8,753 bases of DNA, from assembly GCA_016869895.1 (NCBI GenBank), contig VGDC01000062.1, forward strand, positions 1 through 8,753, given 5' to 3'. The translations under genes and the position numbers were made by a program. The notes below the pieces were generated by a model. The model did no database searches. It was not told where the DNA came from and worked only from the letters and a program-made list of their open reading frames with translations. Positions 6,033-8,753 of the stretch are shown here, in pieces. Every line of letters starts with the position of its first letter. Position 1 is the first letter of the stretch. This DNA is from Alphaproteobacteria bacterium. GTDB lineage: Bacteria; Pseudomonadota; Alphaproteobacteria; Rickettsiales; VGDC01.

Positions 6033-7336
6033 CCGTCGCCCCGTTACGCATCGGCATCGCTGGCCTTGGCACTGTCGGCCTCGGCACGGTGATTCTGCTG
6101 GAGGAGAACGCTGATATCATCGCGCTCCGCGCCGGTCGCCCCGTTGAAATCACTGCCGTTTCCGCGCGCAGCAAAACCACCCGCGCCCGCGACATCTCGA
6201 AATACCGCTGGTATGACAATGCGCTGGAGATGGTGAACGACTCGGAAGTGGATGTCATCGTCGAGCTGATCGGTGGGTCGGAAGGCATCGCCCACACGCT
6301 GTGCAAAGCGGCGATTCTTGCGGGTAAGCCCGTTGTCACCGCCAACAAAGCGCTCATCGCCCATCATGGTTGCGATCTCGCGAAACTCGCCGAACAACGC
6401 AAGGTCGCGCTGGCGTTCGAAGCGGCGGTGGCGGGTGGCATCCCCATCATCCACGCTTTGCGCACGGGATTGGCGGCCAATAAATTCTCGCGCATCGAAG
6501 GCATCCTGAACGGCACGTGTAACTACATCCTCACCACCATGCGCGAAGCGGTCGCCGCCAAAGCGGAAGGTGCGGACTTCGCTGAAGTGCTGGCCGATGC
6601 CCAGAAGCTGGGCTATGCCGAAGCCGACCCCAGCTTCGATGTGGACGGTATCGACGCGGCGCATAAACTCGCCATCATCACCAGCCTTGCCTATGGCTGC
6701 CCCGTGAACCTCAGCGCAGTGCAGATTGAAGGCATCCGCAGCATCACCGCCAGCGATATGCGCTATGCGGCGGAGCTGGGCTATGTCATCAAGCTGCTCG
6801 GCATCACCGAGCGCACGCCGGAAGGCATCTCGCAGCGCGTGCATCCCTGCTTCGTGCCGCGCAAAGCACCCATCGCTAAGGTGGACGGGGTCTATAACGC
6901 GGTGGTCGCGCATGGCGATGCCTGCGGCACGATGGTCTTCGAAGGACGCGGCGCGGGCGCAGGCCCCACCGCATCTTCCATCGTCTCCGACCTCATCGAC
7001 ATCGCGCGCGGTGCGGGGCAAACGCCTTTCCTGCTGCCCGTGGCGAAGTTCACGCAAGAGAAACTGGCCGACCCTGCGCTGCTGAAATCCTGCTATTACA
7101 TCCGCTTGAGCGTGGTGGACAAACCCGGTGTGCTCGCCGATGTGACGGGCATTTTCCGCGACCATGGCATCTCCATGCGCACTTTCGTGCAGCATTCGCG
7201 CACGCCGGGAGAAGCGGTGGAACTGGCACTCACCACCCATGAGGCGCAACACGCCGCTATGGAAAAAGCCATCGCCGCAATCGGCAAGCTGGAAGCGGTC
7301 GTCACCCCGCCGCAACGCATCCGCATTCTCACCTGA
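6029..7336 (+). CDS. hom: Homoserine dehydrogenase (monofunctional, with C-terminal ACT domain)
   Basis: Reduces aspartate-4-semialdehyde to homoserine with NAD(P)H, the branch step to threonine and methionine in the cytoplasm. The 435-residue length is normal for the monofunctional enzyme. The N-terminal Rossmann motif is GIAGLGTVG (9-17). VVTANK (102-107) carries the conserved Lys107, and NGTCNYIL lies at 161-168. The catalytic region LGYAEADPSFDVDGIDAAHK (194-213) includes conserved Glu198, Asp209 and Lys213. The ACT domain (about 356-430) begins with YYIRLSVVDKPGVLADVTG and suggests allosteric control by threonine, as known for this architecture. No aspartokinase domain is fused. The start overlaps the aminotransferase stop by 4 bases (ATGA), and AGAAGG lies too close to the ATG to be ideal, so translational coupling is likely. 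Confidence 0.97.
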   Translation: MTVAPLRIGIAGLGTVGLGTVILLEENADIIALRAGRPVEITAVSARSKTTRARDISKYRWYDNALEMVNDSEVDVIVELIGGSEGIAHTLCKAAILAGKPVVTANKALIAHHGCDLAKLAEQRKVALAFEAAVAGGIPIIHALRTGLAANKFSRIEGILNGTCNYILTTMREAVAAKAEGADFAEVLADAQKLGYAEADPSFDVDGIDAAHKLAIITSLAYGCPVNLSAVQIEGIRSITASDMRYAAELGYVIKLLGITERTPEGISQRVHPCFVPRKAPIAKVDGVYNAVVAHGDACGTMVFEGRGAGAGPTASSIVSDLIDIARGAGQTPFLLPVAKFTQEKLADPALLKSCYYIRLSVVDKPGVLADVTGIFRDHGISMRTFVQHSRTPGEAVELALTTHEAQHAAMEKAIAAIGKLEAVVTPPQRIRILT

Positions 7337-7362
7337 CAATAAAACCTAAGGGAAAATCACGC

Positions 7363-8379
7363 ATGAACGCCACGCCTTCCCCCGTTTACGTCGAAAACTT
7401 CACCATGGATCGCAACCTCGCACTGGAACTGGTGCGCGTGGCGGAAGCCGCCGCGCTGGCCTCCTCGAAATGGACGGGGCGCGGGCAGGAGAAAGCCGCT
7501 GACCAAGCCGCGGTGAACGCCATGCGCCGCGTGCTGAACACGCTGAATATCGACGGCACGGTGGTCATCGGCGAAGGCGAACGCGACAAAGCCCCCATGC
7601 TCTACATCGGCGAAAAGGTCGGCACGGGACATGGCGCGAAGGTGGATATCGCCCTCGATCCGCTGGAAGGCACGACCATCTGCGCAACGGGCGCACCCAA
7701 TGCATTGGCGGTCGTGGCCATGGCGGAAAAGGGCGGTTTCCTGCATGCGCCGGATGTCTATATGCAGAAGATCGCCATCGGCCCGAATTTCCCCGAAGGC
7801 ACGGTGGATCTGGACAAAAGCACCGCCGAGAACCTGAAAAGCTTAGCTGCGGCGAAGGGCTGCGCGGTCAGCGACCTGACGGCTATCATCCTTGAACGCC
7901 CACGCCACCAGAAACTCATCGCCGAAGTGCGAGAAGCGGGTGCGCGCATCCAGCTCATCGGCGATGGCGATGTGGCTGCTATCATCGCCTTGGCGCGCGA
8001 AGGCACGGGCGTGGACATTTATTTCGGCAGCGGCGGCGCGCCGGAAGGTGTGCTGGCGGCGGCGGCTCTGCGCTGCATCGGCGGCTTCATGCAGGGGCGT
8101 TTGCTGTTCAATGATGACGAGCAGCGCGAGCGCGCGAAGCGCATGGGCATCGAAGACCTTGACCGGAAATACGGCGTGACCGACCTCGCCAGCGGCGATG
8201 TGATGTTCGCCGCCACGGGTGTCACCGATGGCGCGATGCTGAAAGGCGTGCGCCGCACCGTCAAAGGGGCGACCACCCACACCATCGTCATGCGTTCCAA
8301 GACCGGCACGGTGCGTTACGTGGAAGCCGAGCACTACTTCGACCTGAAGGGCGATTTGTCGGAGAGCGATGCGAAATGA
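7363..8379 (+). CDS. glpX: Class II fructose-1,6-bisphosphatase GlpX
   Basis: Hydrolyses fructose 1,6-bisphosphate to fructose 6-phosphate, the committed gluconeogenic step, using divalent metal. The 338-residue protein aligns with E. coli GlpX by motif: Asp47 (AADQAAV), Glu71 (IGEGE), Asp99 and Glu102 (LDPLEGTT) and Glu228 (GGAPEGV) match the known metal and catalytic residues with an offset of 14-15. That offset reflects a 14-residue N-terminal extension relative to E. coli. The start at 7363 is kept because AAGGGA lies 9 bases upstream, whereas the inner ATG at 7405 has no good ribosome site. Some bacterial relatives also act on sedoheptulose 1,7-bisphosphate, which cannot be judged here. 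The gene lies 26 bases after hom, with no terminator between, so co-transcription is likely. Its stop overlaps the next start (ATGA). Confidence 0.97.
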   Translation: MNATPSPVYVENFTMDRNLALELVRVAEAAALASSKWTGRGQEKAADQAAVNAMRRVLNTLNIDGTVVIGEGERDKAPMLYIGEKVGTGHGAKVDIALDPLEGTTICATGAPNALAVVAMAEKGGFLHAPDVYMQKIAIGPNFPEGTVDLDKSTAENLKSLAAAKGCAVSDLTAIILERPRHQKLIAEVREAGARIQLIGDGDVAAIIALAREGTGVDIYFGSGGAPEGVLAAAALRCIGGFMQGRLLFNDDEQRERAKRMGIEDLDRKYGVTDLASGDVMFAATGVTDGAMLKGVRRTVKGATTHTIVMRSKTGTVRYVEAEHYFDLKGDLSESDAK

Positions 8380-8714
8380 GCGCAGAGAAATCTCATTACA
8401 TCAAGCGACATTGGAAAGGTGAACTTTCACTCGCTAAAAGTTTTTGGATAAACTATCTGCTTTTATTCGTGTTGTATCTCCCCGTTAGCACTCTGTTTCT
8501 TATCTTCGTACTGCCGAATGTCCCCAGATTCCTATTTTTTCCGCTCGCGACAGTCATGGCATTGGTGTCAGTTGCCTTTTTCATTTGGCAGATAGTAGGT
8601 GTTTGGCGAGCGGCAACAACCTATGATTCAGTAGAAAATAAAAGCTGGGGGAAAGCGGCAAAAGGTTTTGTGATTGTGCATCAGTTATACCTTACTTTGA
8701 CCATAGCTAATTAG
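8376..8714 (+). CDS. Small two-helix membrane protein, unknown function
   Basis: I do not assign a function to this 112-residue protein. It has an N-terminal HWKGELSLAKSFWIN segment (12-26), a first transmembrane helix at about 24-46, a second at about 53-76 that runs into WQIVGVWRAA (71-80), and a polar then amphipathic tail. The conserved-looking HW.GELSL and WQ.VGVWR.A elements remind me of small uncharacterised proteobacterial membrane proteins, so this is probably a real family and not a chance frame. Its ATG overlaps the glpX stop, and GGAGAG lies 9 bases upstream inside glpX. Base composition differs sharply from its neighbours: about 42% GC at 8401-8700 against 58-73% in sampled glpX lines, with many A/T third positions. 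That suggests later acquisition, although location in an operon argues that it is expressed. Confidence 0.8.
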   Translation: MSAEKSHYIKRHWKGELSLAKSFWINYLLLFVLYLPVSTLFLIFVLPNVPRFLFFPLATVMALVSVAFFIWQIVGVWRAATTYDSVENKSWGKAAKGFVIVHQLYLTLTIAN

Positions 8715-8718
8715 CGTC

Positions 8719-8753
8719 ATGAATCCTCTCTTCAACATCACCAAATCCGCGAT
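8719..8753 (+). CDS. Start of a further gene, cut by the window end; possibly recJ
   Basis: An open frame begins with ATG 4 bases after the previous stop and reads MNPLFNITKSA before the window ends. The AlaC/hom/glpX order in alphaproteobacteria is often followed by recJ, a single-strand DNA exonuclease, and RecJ proteins tend to start with a hydrophobic-V/I-x-x-S pattern before SxxGxxW, which this could fit. Eleven residues are too few to identify it, and no clear ribosome site is visible. The recJ idea is an inference from gene order. Confidence 0.4.
   Translation, partial: MNPLFNITKSA

Noticed and set aside
6044..7339. A 431-codon minus-strand frame opposite hom
   Set aside because: Shadow of hom; His/Arg/Gly-rich with no motif, while hom has full catalytic and ACT motifs.

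Overview
The window looks like chromosomal DNA from an alphaproteobacterium. The coding regions are GC-rich, and the gene content is mainly core metabolism. An AlaC-type aminotransferase, homoserine dehydrogenase and GlpX run in one direction, and I recall this gene order from many alphaproteobacteria, often with recJ next. The taxonomic call is an inference from gene content; no rRNA, tRNA or other marker is present. I see no CRISPR array, IS element, phage gene or tRNA.

Left part (1-950, plus strand): the 3' end of argC (arginine biosynthesis), then a good terminator-like hairpin (366-386), then a complete gamma-class carbonic anhydrase-like protein with all three zinc histidines. A class I polyhydroxyalkanoate synthase (phaC, minus strand, 954-2774) converges on it, with only 3 bases between the two stop codons.

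Centre (2775-4811): a divergent intergenic region of about 300 bases separates phaC from a long, Ala/Pro/Val/Glu-rich predicted lipoprotein (3072-4748) that I cannot assign to a named family. The intergenic region holds a perfect 17-base palindrome and a short repeated motif. A perfect 9-bp hairpin follows the lipoprotein gene.

Right part (4812-8753, plus strand): an operon-like run. The aminotransferase (alaC-like) overlaps hom by ATGA, glpX follows 26 bases after hom, and glpX overlaps by ATGA a small two-helix membrane protein gene. Four bases later comes the start of another reading frame cut by the window end, possibly recJ from gene order. The small membrane protein gene is clearly AT-richer than its neighbours (about 42% GC by hand count) and is the best candidate for a recently inserted accessory gene.

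How the genes fit together: the window links aspartate-family and alanine metabolism (aminotransferase, threonine/methionine branch), gluconeogenesis (GlpX), arginine biosynthesis (ArgC) and carbon storage (PhaC). Most of it is ordinary. The items worth a second look are the lipoprotein, the AT-rich membrane protein and the palindrome upstream of phaC. I found nothing that I could honestly call a new defence or mobile system.
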